A stretch of DNA of 64,000 nucleotides from Celeribacter baekdonensis B30 (GCF_000299875.1 NZ_AMRK01000005.1:186001-250000), one strand, 5' to 3'; positions 51,471 through 60,656 are shown, counted from the stretch's first letter. Notes: generated by a model not told the origin, from the letters alone. A program made the numbers and translations.

Positions 51471-54278
51471 TCAGTGCGCTTCGGCCCAATTGTTGCCAAT
51501 ACCGGCATCCACCTCAATCGGGACATCAAGTACGACGGCGGGGTAGGCGGCGTTTTTCATCACATCTTTGACCACGTCGATCACCTGATCACAGGCGTCC
51601 TCATCGACCTCGAAAATCAATTCATCGTGGACCTGCAACAACATGGTGGCGGGCAGATCGCGGATGGCGTCGGGCATCCGCACCATGGCGCGGCGGATGA
51701 TATCGGCGGCGGCACCTTGGATCGGGGCGTTGATCGCGGCGCGTTTGGCAAAGCCGGCCTGCGGCCCTTTGGTGGCGATCTCCGGCGTATGGATTTTACG
51801 GCCAAACAGAGTTTGGACATAAAGGTGCTCTTTGGCGAAAGCCACGGTGTCGTCCATATAGGCGCGAATGCCCGGGAAGCGTTCGAAATATCGGTCGATA
51901 AAGCCTTGTGCCTCGCTGCGGGGAATACGCAGGTTTCGTGCAAGTCCAAAGCCCGAAATGCCGTAAATCACGCCAAAATTGATCGCTTTGGCTTGGCGGC
52001 GGACCATCGGGTCCATGCCCTCAATCGGCACACCGAACATCTCGCTTGCGGTCATGGCATGAATGTCCAACCCGTCACGGAACGCCTGTTTGAGACTGTC
52101 GATCCCGGCGACATGGGCGAGGATACGCAATTCGATTTGTGAGTAATCGAGCGAGATCAATTTGCGGCCTTTCGGCGCAATAAAGGCCTCGCGAATGCGG
52201 CGGCCTTCGTCAGATCGCACCGGGATGTTTTGCAGGTTCGGATCGGTCGAGGACAAACGCCCGGTCACGGCTCCGGTTTGCACATACGAGGTGTGAACGC
52301 GGCCAGTTTCAGGGTTGATGAACCGTTGCAGCGCGTCGGTGTAGGTTGATTTCAGCTTGGAGAGTTGACGCCAATCCAGCACACGTGCGGGCAGGTCCTG
52401 CCCCTCTGAGGCGAGGTCTTCGAGGATGTCCACACCCGTGGCATAGGCTCCGGTTTTGCCTTTTTTGCCGCCGGGCAGGGACATTTTATCAAACAGGATT
52501 TCACCCAATTGCTTGGGGGAGCCGACGTTGAAATTTTCGCCCGCCAGGTCGTGAATTTCGGCCTCAAGCCCGGCCATTTTTTGCGCGAACGCGTTGGACA
52601 TGCGCGAGAGCACATCGCGGTCCACCATCACCCCGGCCATTTCCATCCGCGCCAAAACCGGCGAGAGCGGGCGCTCCAGAGTTTCGTAGACGGTGGTGAC
52701 CTGTTCAGTATGAAGTTTCGATTTGAACACCTGCCACAGGCGTAGGGTGACGTCGGCATCTTCGGCGGCATAGGCGACCGCTTTGTTGATCTCGACCTTG
52801 TCAAAGGTGATCATGGACTTGCCACTGCCCAAAAGCTTTTTCGTCGGGATCGGAACATGGTCCAGATAGCGCTCGGACAGGGTGTCCATGCCGTGATTGT
52901 GTAGACCGGCGTGGAGCGCATAAGACATCAACATGGTGTCGTCATAGGGCGCGACAGTCACGCCGTTGCGGGCGAAAATCTTAGCATCATATTTCATATT
53001 CTGGCCGATTTTGAGGATGCTGTCGTCCTCTAAAACCGGTTTCAACGCGTCCAGAACCATGGATTTGGCCAATTGCCCATCGACAAGGTTCGAGCCGCCG
53101 AACAGGTCATCTTCGCCAATCGTGTGACCCAAGGGGATGTAACAAGCCGTGCCCGGCTCGACACAAAGCGAGATGCCGACCAACTCGGCCTGCATCTCAT
53201 CCAGGCTGGTGGTTTCCGTGTCCACGGCAACATAGCCGCGGGCATAGATTGCGTCGATCCAACGCTCAAGCGCGCCCATGGTCGAGACTTTTTCATAGGT
53301 TTCGGTGTCAAACGGCACGGGTTTCGGCGCGGACGGGGCCTCCGACATGGCCGCGGCGGGGGCCGGAACGTCCGGGATCGCAGGGGCCTCGACGCCAAAG
53401 CGTTCGGAGACGCGTTTGACGATGGTGCGGAACTCCATTTTGGCGAGAAAAGCGAGGAGATCATCGAGCTTGGGGGTTTGTACTTCCAGACTGTCGAGGG
53501 AGAAATCCAGGACCATGTCACAATCGAGTTTCACCAGGTCGCGCGACACGCGGATTTGGTCGACATTGTCGATCAGGGCCTGACGGCGTTTGGGTTGTTT
53601 GATCTCTTCGGCGCGGGCCAAAAGCGTGTCTAGGTCGCCATATTCATTGATCAAAAGCGCCGCCGTTTTGATCCCGATCCCCGGCGCGCCGGGCACGTTA
53701 TCCACCGAATCTCCGGCCAGTGCCTGAACGTCCACAACCCGTTCGGGACCGACGCCGAATTTTTCTTCGACGCCCTCGCGGTCAATGCGCTTGTTTTTCA
53801 TTGGGTCGAGCATTTCAACCCCACCGCCGATCAATTGCATCAGATCTTTGTCCGATGAAATGATGGTGACTCGCCCGCCGGCCTCGCGCGCCTGACAGGA
53901 CAGGGTGCCGATGATGTCGTCGGCTTCAAACCCTTCGATTTCGATGCAAGATACATTGAACGCGCGGGTGGCTTCGCGGGTCAGTGGGAATTGCGGCACC
54001 AGTTCTTCGGGGGCAGGGGGGCGGTTGGCTTTATAGGCCGGGAAGAGGTCGTTGCGAAAGGTTTTCCCGGAATAGTCAAAGATAACAGCGGCATGGGTGG
54101 GCGCATCGCTGCCAGTGTTGGCCTCGATATAGCGGTAAAGCATGTTGCAAAACCCGGCGACGGCCCCGACGGGAAGCCCATCGGATTTACGCGTCAGAGG
54201 AGGGAGCGCGTGATAGGCTCTGAATATGAAGGCAGAGCCGTCAATGAGGTGAAGATGGCTGCCTTTACCGAATGTCAT
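51471..54278 (-). CDS. polA: DNA polymerase I
   Basis: A 935-residue three-domain repair/replication polymerase. The 5'-nuclease domain is marked by SHLHLIDGSAFIFRAYHALP and the metal-binding IEGFEADDIIGTLS. The 3'-5' exonuclease domain by YVAVDTETTSLDEMQAELVG, which keeps the D-x-E pair. The polymerase domain by LISLDYSQIELRILAHVAGI, RRQAKAINFGVIYGISGFGL and LQVHDELIFEVDE. ATG 54278 has AGAGGA upstream. The gene stands alone. Confidence 0.97.
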   Translation of the reverse strand: MTFGKGSHLHLIDGSAFIFRAYHALPPLTRKSDGLPVGAVAGFCNMLYRYIEANTGSDAPTHAAVIFDYSGKTFRNDLFPAYKANRPPAPEELVPQFPLTREATRAFNVSCIEIEGFEADDIIGTLSCQAREAGGRVTIISSDKDLMQLIGGGVEMLDPMKNKRIDREGVEEKFGVGPERVVDVQALAGDSVDNVPGAPGIGIKTAALLINEYGDLDTLLARAEEIKQPKRRQALIDNVDQIRVSRDLVKLDCDMVLDFSLDSLEVQTPKLDDLLAFLAKMEFRTIVKRVSERFGVEAPAIPDVPAPAAAMSEAPSAPKPVPFDTETYEKVSTMGALERWIDAIYARGYVAVDTETTSLDEMQAELVGISLCVEPGTACYIPLGHTIGEDDLFGGSNLVDGQLAKSMVLDALKPVLEDDSILKIGQNMKYDAKIFARNGVTVAPYDDTMLMSYALHAGLHNHGMDTLSERYLDHVPIPTKKLLGSGKSMITFDKVEINKAVAYAAEDADVTLRLWQVFKSKLHTEQVTTVYETLERPLSPVLARMEMAGVMVDRDVLSRMSNAFAQKMAGLEAEIHDLAGENFNVGSPKQLGEILFDKMSLPGGKKGKTGAYATGVDILEDLASEGQDLPARVLDWRQLSKLKSTYTDALQRFINPETGRVHTSYVQTGAVTGRLSSTDPNLQNIPVRSDEGRRIREAFIAPKGRKLISLDYSQIELRILAHVAGIDSLKQAFRDGLDIHAMTASEMFGVPIEGMDPMVRRQAKAINFGVIYGISGFGLARNLRIPRSEAQGFIDRYFERFPGIRAYMDDTVAFAKEHLYVQTLFGRKIHTPEIATKGPQAGFAKRAAINAPIQGAAADIIRRAMVRMPDAIRDLPATMLLQVHDELIFEVDEDACDQVIDVVKDVMKNAAYPAVVLDVPIEVDAGIGNNWAEAH

Positions 54279-54408
54279 GACGCGTGTCCTCTGATCGCAA
54301 ATCCCGTGCCTTGATAACACGGAAAGCGTGAGGGGCTGCAACCCGGATACGCGTCTTTATGCGTCTGAGAGGCTGTTCTACGCAAGATCGGGTCGCGCGA
54401 AGGTGAAA

Positions 54409-54834
54409 TCAGGCGATTGCCCCTTTGGGCACGACTCCTTCTTTCATCCCTTGGGCGATAAAGCTCAGCACGCTATGCCACGCCTTTTCAAGCTCCGTTC
54501 CCCAGTCTTCGCCGCCGAATTCGGCGAACACTTCAACGAGCAAGTCAACGACCAGGTCCGATTGGGTTTCCCAAATGCCAAAACCGGAAAAATCGCGTCC
54601 CAAGGTGTGTAGCGTGGCAAACATGGCCTGAGGATGATCGAGGGAGAGAAAAGCGATTTCGAGAAGACCATTCACGCGAATGGCTTCTTCCGTCAGGCTT
54701 TCCGAATAGAGATCGCGCGTGTGAGGCGCGATTTCAAACAGTCGCTCATAAAAACGTTTGAACATCTCCGGTCGCACCGGCGCGAGGCGCCGGAAATCGT
54801 TTCGAACCAAAGAGATTTGTTTCACAGCCAGCAC
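54409..54834 (-). CDS. Globin-like protein without the proximal histidine
   Basis: A 141-residue all-helical protein resembling bacterial haemoglobins (Vitreoscilla type): VRPEMFKRFYERLFEIAPHT for helices A-B, TLHTLGRDFSGFGIWETQSD for the F helix and KAWHSVLSFIAQGMKEG for helix H. When LGRDFSGFGI is aligned with the IAVKHCQAGV of Vitreoscilla globin, the iron-ligand histidine position is phenylalanine (F82). H76 is six residues earlier and not in the normal place. It may bind haem differently or not at all, as in some stressosome globins. The gene is single. Confidence 0.68.
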   Translation of the reverse strand: MLAVKQISLVRNDFRRLAPVRPEMFKRFYERLFEIAPHTRDLYSESLTEEAIRVNGLLEIAFLSLDHPQAMFATLHTLGRDFSGFGIWETQSDLVVDLLVEVFAEFGGEDWGTELEKAWHSVLSFIAQGMKEGVVPKGAIA

Positions 54835-54917
54835 CAGAAACGCCTTTCACATCAATACAATGATGAGGCTAGGTGCAAGACTTTAAGATATCGCAAACAT
54901 TCGGAATAAGACGCCTT

Positions 54918-55100
54918 TCAAGCGTCTTTGAGTTTGGCGCTCTCATGGATGAATTTTTTGTCGCAATAACCGCATTCGACATAGCCCTTATCATGGGGAA
55001 TCACGAGCCAGACGCGGGGGTGACCCAAGGCACCTTCGCTGCCATCACAGGCCACTTTCCAGGTGGAGACCACTTCGGTTTCTGGGGCTTGGATCGCCAT
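54918..55100 (-). CDS. Small CHCC zinc-finger protein (NDUFS6-like)
   Basis: A 60-residue protein of the zf-CHCC family. The ligands are the cysteine of [20 protein letters not shown], the H-P histidine in it, and the pair in [16 protein letters not shown] 55100 with AAGGGA is chosen; the open frame extends to 55211 without supporting signals. Related proteins belong to complex I accessory subunits (NDUFS6/NDUFA6-type partners) in mitochondria and alphaproteobacteria. The job here is inferred. Confidence 0.85.
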   Translation of the reverse strand: MAIQAPETEVVSTWKVACDGSEGALGHPRVWLVIPHDKGYVECGYCDKKFIHESAKLKDA

Positions 55101-55301
55101 GTTTGTCTGTCCCTTTATGACTGTTTTGCCGTGCATCATGCGACCTGAGCGGGGATGTGCGGCGCCAATCATGGGGTCTGCACCACCGCGCTGTTGCCGA
55201 AGCGCGTCCAACCGCCTAAGTCAGGTCAGCATGATAACGATCCGTGCGGCGCGGACAAGAGGCATCCGCTTTATCTGACATGCCAAAAAGGGAGAGAGAC
55301 C

Positions 55302-56234
55302 ATGACCGACGCGATTGAGATCGAGGCTCTGCGCAAGACCTACAAGGGCAGCAAGGGTCAGCCGCCAAAAGAGGCGCTCAAGGGCATTGATTTGACCATC
55401 CCGCGCGGGTCGATTTTTGGCCTTTTGGGGCCGAATGGTGCGGGCAAATCGACGATGATCAATATCCTCGCCGGGCTGGTGATCAAATCCTCGGGCAAGG
55501 TCAAAATCTGGGGCTTTGATCAGGATGTGAACCCACGGCAATCGCGCGCCGCCATTGGCGTGATGCCGCAGGAATTGAACCTTGATCCGTTCTTCACCCC
55601 GCGCGGCGCTTTGGAGGTTCAGGCCGGATTATATGGTGTGCCGAAAAAAGACCGGCGTTCGGACGAAATCCTTGATCTGATTGGCTTAACCGACAAGGCG
55701 GACGCCTATGCGCGCACCCTTTCGGGGGGCATGCGTCGTCGGCTTTTGCTGGGCAAGGCTTTGGTGCACAATCCGCAAATTCTCGTGTTGGACGAACCGA
55801 CGGCGGGTGTGGACATTGAGCTGCGTCAGATGCTTTGGACCAATGTGCGCCGCCTCAATGAGGAACGCGGCATGACCATTATTTTGACCACGCATTACCT
55901 CGAAGAAGCGCAGGAAATGTGTGACGAAATCGCCATCATCAACCACGGCGCATTGATCAAACGCGACACGACCAAAAATCTGTTGGACTTGATGGACGCC
56001 AAGACGCTTTTGATCGAACCGCAAGGCGCGGCACCGGCGCAGTTTGATTTGCCGGAAGGTGTGCGGATGGAGCGCAAAAAGGACGGCACGTTTGTGTTTG
56101 ATTATTCGCGCGGCAAAACCTCGGCCAATGCAATTTTGGATGCGGTGAAGGCTGCGGGAATCGTGATTGAAGATGTGCGCACGATGGAGCCCGATCTTGA
56201 GGATGTGTTTGTGGAACTGACCTCCGGCAAATAA
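55302..56234 (+). CDS. ABC-2 type transporter ATPase (lone)
   Basis: A 310-residue ATPase of the drug/polysaccharide exporter group. Walker A is GPNGAGKSTM, the signature is LSGGMRRRLLLGKALVHNP and Walker B ILVLDEPTAGVDIE. The C-terminal 90 residues (LIEPQGAAPAQFDLPEGVRM, ending LEDVFVELTSGK) are typical of this group. ATG 55302 follows GGGAGAGAG. No permease gene is adjacent: the gene ends at a terminator and the next gene is on the opposite strand. The partner must be elsewhere. Confidence 0.92.
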   Translation: MTDAIEIEALRKTYKGSKGQPPKEALKGIDLTIPRGSIFGLLGPNGAGKSTMINILAGLVIKSSGKVKIWGFDQDVNPRQSRAAIGVMPQELNLDPFFTPRGALEVQAGLYGVPKKDRRSDEILDLIGLTDKADAYARTLSGGMRRRLLLGKALVHNPQILVLDEPTAGVDIELRQMLWTNVRRLNEERGMTIILTTHYLEEAQEMCDEIAIINHGALIKRDTTKNLLDLMDAKTLLIEPQGAAPAQFDLPEGVRMERKKDGTFVFDYSRGKTSANAILDAVKAAGIVIEDVRTMEPDLEDVFVELTSGK

Positions 56235-56252
56235 GTGAGATCACGTAAAACA

Positions 56253-56280
56253 CAAAAGCCCCGCAATTGCGGGGCTTTGT
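56253..56280. terminator. Terminator after the ABC ATPase gene
   Basis: AAAGCCCCGCAA (56255-56266) and TTGCGGGGCTTT (56267-56278) are exact inverted copies; with the flanking A and T runs it serves both convergent genes. Confidence 0.92.
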
Positions 56281-56300
56281 CGTTTTGGGAGCTGGCGTGA

Positions 56301-56678
56301 TCAGCGGCTGGTCAGCGGGCCGATGGGTTCGCCACCCAAAAGATGGATGTGGAAATGTGGCACTTCCTGATGCGAATCTGGGCCGGAATTGGTGATTAAC
56401 CGATAGCCATTGCCGCCCGAGGCCTCTGACACGCCAAGCTGTTTGGCAATCTGCGCCACCGATTTGAAAAAATCGAGCTGCTCGGCATCTGAGGCAGCCT
56501 GTACAAAATGATCAAAGCACCGGTACGCCCCTTTGGGGATCACCAAAACATGGGTCGCTTTTTGCGGCGAAATGTCGGGGAACGCCAATGTATGGTCGCT
56601 TTCAAAAATCGGGCTGACCGGAATCTCTTGGCGCAGGATTTTGGCGAAAACATTCTGGTCGTCATAAGCATAGGGCAT
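56301..56678 (-). CDS. HIT family nucleotide hydrolase/transferase (HINT-like)
   Basis: A 125-residue protein of the histidine triad superfamily. FAKILRQEIPVSPIFESDHT starts the fold and the triad is EVPHFHIHLLGGEPIG. By family it cleaves phosphoramidates or AMP-amino acid linkages such as AMP-lysine. ATG 56678 has GAGGAAG upstream, and the gene lies 10 bases after the stop of the upstream glycosyltransferase gene in the same direction. Confidence 0.94.
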   Translation of the reverse strand: MPYAYDDQNVFAKILRQEIPVSPIFESDHTLAFPDISPQKATHVLVIPKGAYRCFDHFVQAASDAEQLDFFKSVAQIAKQLGVSEASGGNGYRLITNSGPDSHQEVPHFHIHLLGGEPIGPLTSR

Positions 56679-56688
56679 GGGGTCTTCC

Positions 56689-58266
56689 TCAGTCGGAAAA
56701 TAGATAATGCATCGAGACGATCTCGCGCGCGTCATCTTCGGAGATGTCGAGGAAACGTGCAAGCGGGCGGGCGTTTTCCTCGGGGGTTTTGGATTGCGAA
56801 ATCCGGTCGTAATTCTCAAATTCCGCGTCGCGAATGCGGTCGCCTTCGTGATTGATGTCGGCGCGGATCGTTGGCAACAGCCGTTCCAACGCGTCCTCAG
56901 GCGTCTGATCCCCGGCAAGACCGGTGCGTTTGGCATGGCCGGTCAGATACTCATCGCTAAACTCGCATTCGATTTCCAACAGCCGCGTGCCGGAGCGGTC
57001 GTTGTAAAAGTCGCGAATGAGGTCGAGACCGGCAGGGTCAATGCAGACGACCATACGGTCTGTTTCGAAATAATCCAAAAGCATCCGCACCCAAGCGCGC
57101 CTGTGCCGGGTGCGTTTTTCCAAACTCTTTTCAATGCCGCCCAAATCCGGCAGCGGCGTGTTTTCTTCGCTGAACAGATATTCGAGGCAGGGAATGTCTG
57201 TTTTCGCCTTGATCTGCGAGACGAGTCGCTTGGCGACGTGCCATTTTTTGCAAACAATCATCAAAAGTTCGCGGTCACGGCCCAGCGAACTTTCGGTTTC
57301 CCAAAATCGCTGAGAAAAACGCCGCCCGTCGCGGCCGCGCCCGGTCAGAAATTCAAACAGGGATCGACCCTCATTTGAAATTTTAAACTGAATCCCCTTG
57401 GCCGCAAACAAATCGCCCAATCGTTTCTTCAACTCTTTCGCCTCGGGCGAAATTTTGCGGGCGAACAGATAGTCCTGCGAGATCAGCAAATCATAGTGGT
57501 CATTATAAAACACCACGGGCATGCCGTAGTCGGTGAACATCAAAAAGGTCAGGGTGCGGGTTTGGATTTCATGTTCCGGCACAAGATGCGGCACGAGGGT
57601 TTGAAAAAAGGTTTCGTCCGGAATCCATGTCGTGCGGAAAAACTGCATGACATCTTTGCGCTTTTTGATGAAATCCAAAATCCACTCGACGGTGCGGCGG
57701 CGCAAACACCACCATTGCGATCCAATCATAACCTGTAGATCATCGGGGATTTTGCGTTCAAGGCCAAACCGGCGTTGCCACCAAAAGCTTTGATAAAACA
57801 ACCACTTTTGGGTGCGTTCATTGAAGAAATGGCGATAAATCAACCGCTCTTCCTTGATCCCGGTCTTGATCCAGTCAGAGGTGAAAAAATCGAAGCTTTC
57901 GATATAATCCATGTCATTGCGGTCAAGGAAATCATGCATGTATTCGGCCGTTTTGACCGACATGCAATCACCCGACAGCATGTAAAAATGGGTCGCGCGT
58001 GGAAAGGCTGCTTCCGCCGCTTCAAGTGCGTAAATCGTGGCTTGCACAAGGCTCCATTCGCCCCAGCCACATTTGATCCGCTTGGTCGCAAAGGCGACAT
58101 TCGGATTGTCTTTCAGGCCGTTTTTGATCGCCTCAAAGGTCTCTTTGCCGCCGCGCGCATCAAAGTGAATGGAGATGTAATCTCCGGTGCGGGTCAGGCG
58201 GCGCGCCTGGTCAATGATGGCCTCAGGGTCCTTGTGGCACAGGAGAATGAATGCAATTCGTGCCAT
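56689..58266 (-). CDS. Core-2/I-branching-type glycosyltransferase with long C-terminal domain
   Basis: A 525-residue protein. The first 260 residues resemble the branch/xylosyltransferase fold (GT14 type): MARIAFILLCHKDPEAIIDQ, then ATHFYMLSGDCMSVKTAEYM and GSQWWCLRRRTVEWILDFIK. The last 250 residues (for example RELLMIVCKKWHVAKRLVSQ and ALERLLPTIRADINHEGDR) form a second domain found in Rhodobacterales homologues. It has no signal peptide. A divergent sulfotransferase gene 134 bases away suggests that both modify one surface glycan. It shares its downstream side with the HIT gene. Confidence 0.82.
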   Translation of the reverse strand: MARIAFILLCHKDPEAIIDQARRLTRTGDYISIHFDARGGKETFEAIKNGLKDNPNVAFATKRIKCGWGEWSLVQATIYALEAAEAAFPRATHFYMLSGDCMSVKTAEYMHDFLDRNDMDYIESFDFFTSDWIKTGIKEERLIYRHFFNERTQKWLFYQSFWWQRRFGLERKIPDDLQVMIGSQWWCLRRRTVEWILDFIKKRKDVMQFFRTTWIPDETFFQTLVPHLVPEHEIQTRTLTFLMFTDYGMPVVFYNDHYDLLISQDYLFARKISPEAKELKKRLGDLFAAKGIQFKISNEGRSLFEFLTGRGRDGRRFSQRFWETESSLGRDRELLMIVCKKWHVAKRLVSQIKAKTDIPCLEYLFSEENTPLPDLGGIEKSLEKRTRHRRAWVRMLLDYFETDRMVVCIDPAGLDLIRDFYNDRSGTRLLEIECEFSDEYLTGHAKRTGLAGDQTPEDALERLLPTIRADINHEGDRIRDAEFENYDRISQSKTPEENARPLARFLDISEDDAREIVSMHYLFSD

Positions 58267-58400
58267 TTTGGAAACCGTAACCTCATTTTTGCCGCATTGT
58301 TCGCATATAAGCGTAACCAATCATTGAATAATCAAGGTAAGTTTGCTTTTAAAGCGAAAAGGGTCACGGACGCGTGGCATATCAGGAGTTGTGGTAAAAT

Positions 58401-59219
58401 ATGGGCTTTCCCGGAACTTGGATGACAGAAAGCGAAAGTGTCGTATATCGCGTCGTCCCCAAATGCGCGTGTTCGACCATCGGACAGATCATGTTCTATT
58501 CCGATCATGGCGAGTTTTTCGATGGCGACATCCATGATAGCAAAGATCGGATGCACAAATGGGCCCAAGAGGGCAGCCAGCAGTTGATCGAAGCCAATGT
58601 GCAGGGTCACAAATCCTACGCTTTCACCTGTGTGCGCAATCCGTATACCCGTGTGCTGTCATCGTTTTTTGACAAGGTCTGCGGCATTCAACGCAATGGC
58701 AAACGCTATCGTGGCAATCTTGTCCCGCAGCTGATCCAAAAATACGGCATCGAAGTTGGCGGCGAGGACGGCAAGGACGAGTTCGATCAAATCGCTTCTT
58801 TCCGGCGGTTCCTGTTGTTTGTGCGTGATACCATCCGCTGGCGTCGGCCGATGGACCCGGACATTCACTGGTCCGCGATGGCCGGGCATGTCTCGACGTT
58901 CATCGTCAATGGCGGCACCTACGACAAGATTTTCTTTACCGAGACCTTCAACGACGGCATGCAGGACGTGCTCGATCACATCGATACCCCGCATAAAGTC
59001 GATTTGGCCACGATCCCGCGGTTTAACGAATCCGAAGGTCACGGCCCAAAACGGCTTCACCCGGTTGAGGATTATTTCGACGATCTGTCGATGCATTTGA
59101 TGTGGGAAATCTACAAAAAGGATTTCCAACTGTTCCAATACGACTTTGAAAACCCCGGCAATAAAATGCCCAAAGGCGACGTCGATCTGGACGAGGTTCA
59201 CGCCAAACTTGGCGATTAA
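58401..59219 (+). CDS. Sulfotransferase family protein
   Basis: A 272-residue enzyme that would transfer sulfate from PAPS. The 5'-phosphosulfate loop is VVPKCACSTIGQIMF near residue 18 and the 3'-phosphate-binding segment is AFTCVRNPYTRVLSSFFDKV near residue 73. It matches the carbohydrate sulfotransferase (family 2) type. ATG 58401 is used; AGGAG lies 12 bases upstream, somewhat distant. It is divergent from the glycosyltransferase gene and ends at a strong terminator. Confidence 0.85.
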   Translation: MGFPGTWMTESESVVYRVVPKCACSTIGQIMFYSDHGEFFDGDIHDSKDRMHKWAQEGSQQLIEANVQGHKSYAFTCVRNPYTRVLSSFFDKVCGIQRNGKRYRGNLVPQLIQKYGIEVGGEDGKDEFDQIASFRRFLLFVRDTIRWRRPMDPDIHWSAMAGHVSTFIVNGGTYDKIFFTETFNDGMQDVLDHIDTPHKVDLATIPRFNESEGHGPKRLHPVEDYFDDLSMHLMWEIYKKDFQLFQYDFENPGNKMPKGDVDLDEVHAKLGD

Positions 59220-59250
59220 ACCCACTTAAGTGCGACGTATAATTGAGACA

Positions 59251-59288
59251 TAAAACCCCCGCCGACTCGCATCGGCGGGGGTTTATTT
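59251..59288. terminator. Terminator after the sulfotransferase gene
   Basis: AAACCCCCGCCGA (59253-59265) pairs with TCGGCGGGGGTTT (59272-59284) around six bases, T-rich on the plus strand and A-rich upstream. Confidence 0.92.
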
Positions 59289-59316
59289 TGTCCGGGCCCT
59301 GATGTGGGCGCGGAGA

Positions 59317-59658
59317 TTATTGAACGTTGTTCACATCGCGAACGGCCAGCGTGTTGACGCCGTCGTTGGAGAGAACGACAATCGCATCAGAAATTGCCGG
59401 ACGGGACAATTGCACTTTCACGTTGGTGTTTGCACCAGCGTGTACAGCTTCGGAGCCCAAAAGCGCACCGCGCTCACCGTTGTGGAAATCGTAGATGTAA
59501 ACCGTGCTGTTGGTGTCAGCGCGTACCAGATCAAGGTTGACGGTCGAGGTCAGCGACTGAGCTTGGCCGGGGATGATGTAGTTCGGGCCAGCGAAAGCGG
59601 CAGAACCAGCAACGGCAACAACAGCGGCGGCAGCGAGAGTTTTGAAAGAGTTGGTCAT
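59317..59658 (-). CDS. Secreted protein of unknown function
   Basis: A 113-residue protein with a clear signal peptide, MTNSFKTLAAAAVVAVAGSA ending AFA, leaving a mature 90-residue domain rich in beta-strand residues (SLTSTVNLDLVRADTNSTVY, ISDAIVVLSNDGVNTLAVRD). It has no cysteine and no known domain. A ribosome site is present in front of ATG 59658. Convergent with the sulfotransferase gene. The codon use looks like that of well-expressed genes (regular use of ACC, GGT, GCA and CGT). Confidence 0.75.
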   Translation of the reverse strand: MTNSFKTLAAAAVVAVAGSAAFAGPNYIIPGQAQSLTSTVNLDLVRADTNSTVYIYDFHNGERGALLGSEAVHAGANTNVKVQLSRPAISDAIVVLSNDGVNTLAVRDVNNVQ

Positions 59659-59941
59659 GATAGAAGTCCTTTATCAGCGTTTCATTTAGGGGGACGCGCT
59701 GTCTGTGTGTTTTTGCGCGCCTCGATGAAATGGATATAGAGCTTGGTTTGAAGTGTTTAAATGGGAACAAACATACAGGTTTTATCTATTGTGTTGTGCG
59801 AAAATGCAGATCACAATTTAGCGATATTATCGTTATTTCGCGTGAGTATTAGGCGATCTGGGCTAATTTTTTTTAAATACGCACATATCAAGGGGTTTTT
59901 GCAAAAATGCACATACTTTGAGGATGCGCATTAAGAACTTG
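59659..59941. promoter_or_regulatory. AT-rich gap with promoter of the secreted-protein gene
   Basis: This 283-base stretch is much richer in A and T than the window average, especially 59760-59935. It must hold the leftward promoter of the secreted protein gene and the 3' end of the TetR gene. I see no hairpin terminator and no convincing small gene. Confidence 0.4.
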
Positions 59942-60547
59942 TCACATTCGCCCCAAATACCCCAAAACCGCCGGATCAATCCGCCGCGCCAAGGAGTCAA
60001 AATCCGTCTCCCCGCCATGAAGTGCCGGATGGGCCATGCCAATGATGAGGTTCAAAATGTCGCCTGCGGCTTGCTCCGGTTGCGGCACTTTATGCTGGGT
60101 CAGGCACAGCGCCAAACGGGCACGGGTTTGGGACATCATGGTCAAACTGTCCGGGTCGGGTGGCAATTGCGCTTCTAAATGTTCAAGGGCGTCTGCCCGA
60201 TGCGCGCGATGCACATGGTGATGGATCACCGCCCGAACCAGCCGCGCCATGGCAAAGGACAGGCTCTTTCCAACCACAAAATCCATCGCTCGAAAAATAT
60301 CGTCGCGCATCTGGGCGCGCATCTGTCGGATCAGCTCGGCGAAAATCGCCTCTTTTGAGGGGAAATATTGATAGAGAGATCCAACAGACACGCCCGCGCG
60401 ATCTGCCACCGCATTTGTGGTCACCGCGTCTGCGCCTTGGGTTTCCAAAATGCGAGCCGCCGCCTCAAGGATCGCATGAACCGTGGCCTTGGAGCGTGCT
60501 TGTCGCGGTGTTTTGCGGGGCGATAGCGGGGACGTGGAGTTGGTCAT
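59942..60547 (-). CDS. TetR family transcriptional regulator
   Basis: A 201-residue repressor. The DNA-binding N-terminus is TPRQARSKATVHAILEAAAR, then AVTTNAVADRAGVSVGSLYQ with the YFPSKEAIF end of the motif. The C-terminal helices contain a histidine cluster, VIHHHVHRAHRADALEH, that could bind a metal. ATG 60547 is chosen so that the start lies downstream of a palindrome in the divergent promoter. It probably represses the adjacent cation exporter. Confidence 0.86.
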   Translation of the reverse strand: MTNSTSPLSPRKTPRQARSKATVHAILEAAARILETQGADAVTTNAVADRAGVSVGSLYQYFPSKEAIFAELIRQMRAQMRDDIFRAMDFVVGKSLSFAMARLVRAVIHHHVHRAHRADALEHLEAQLPPDPDSLTMMSQTRARLALCLTQHKVPQPEQAAGDILNLIIGMAHPALHGGETDFDSLARRIDPAVLGYLGRM

Positions 60548-60568
60548 GGGATGCGAGTTTCCAAAATG

Positions 60569-60582
60569 TGAGCAATAGCTCA
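60569..60582. promoter_or_regulatory. Palindrome TGAGCAATAGCTCA, candidate TetR operator
   Basis: Perfect 5-bp arms (TGAGC and GCTCA) around four bases, centred between the divergent TetR and exporter genes, 22 bases from the TetR start. The placement is what is expected of an autoregulating TetR operator. Confidence 0.6.
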
Positions 60583-60656
60583 TGTTCGACTCAAAACCCG
60601 CCGTTGACAAGCGCGCCCTCGGGGTGTCCGCTTGCCCCAAACAGACAGGACGTCCA

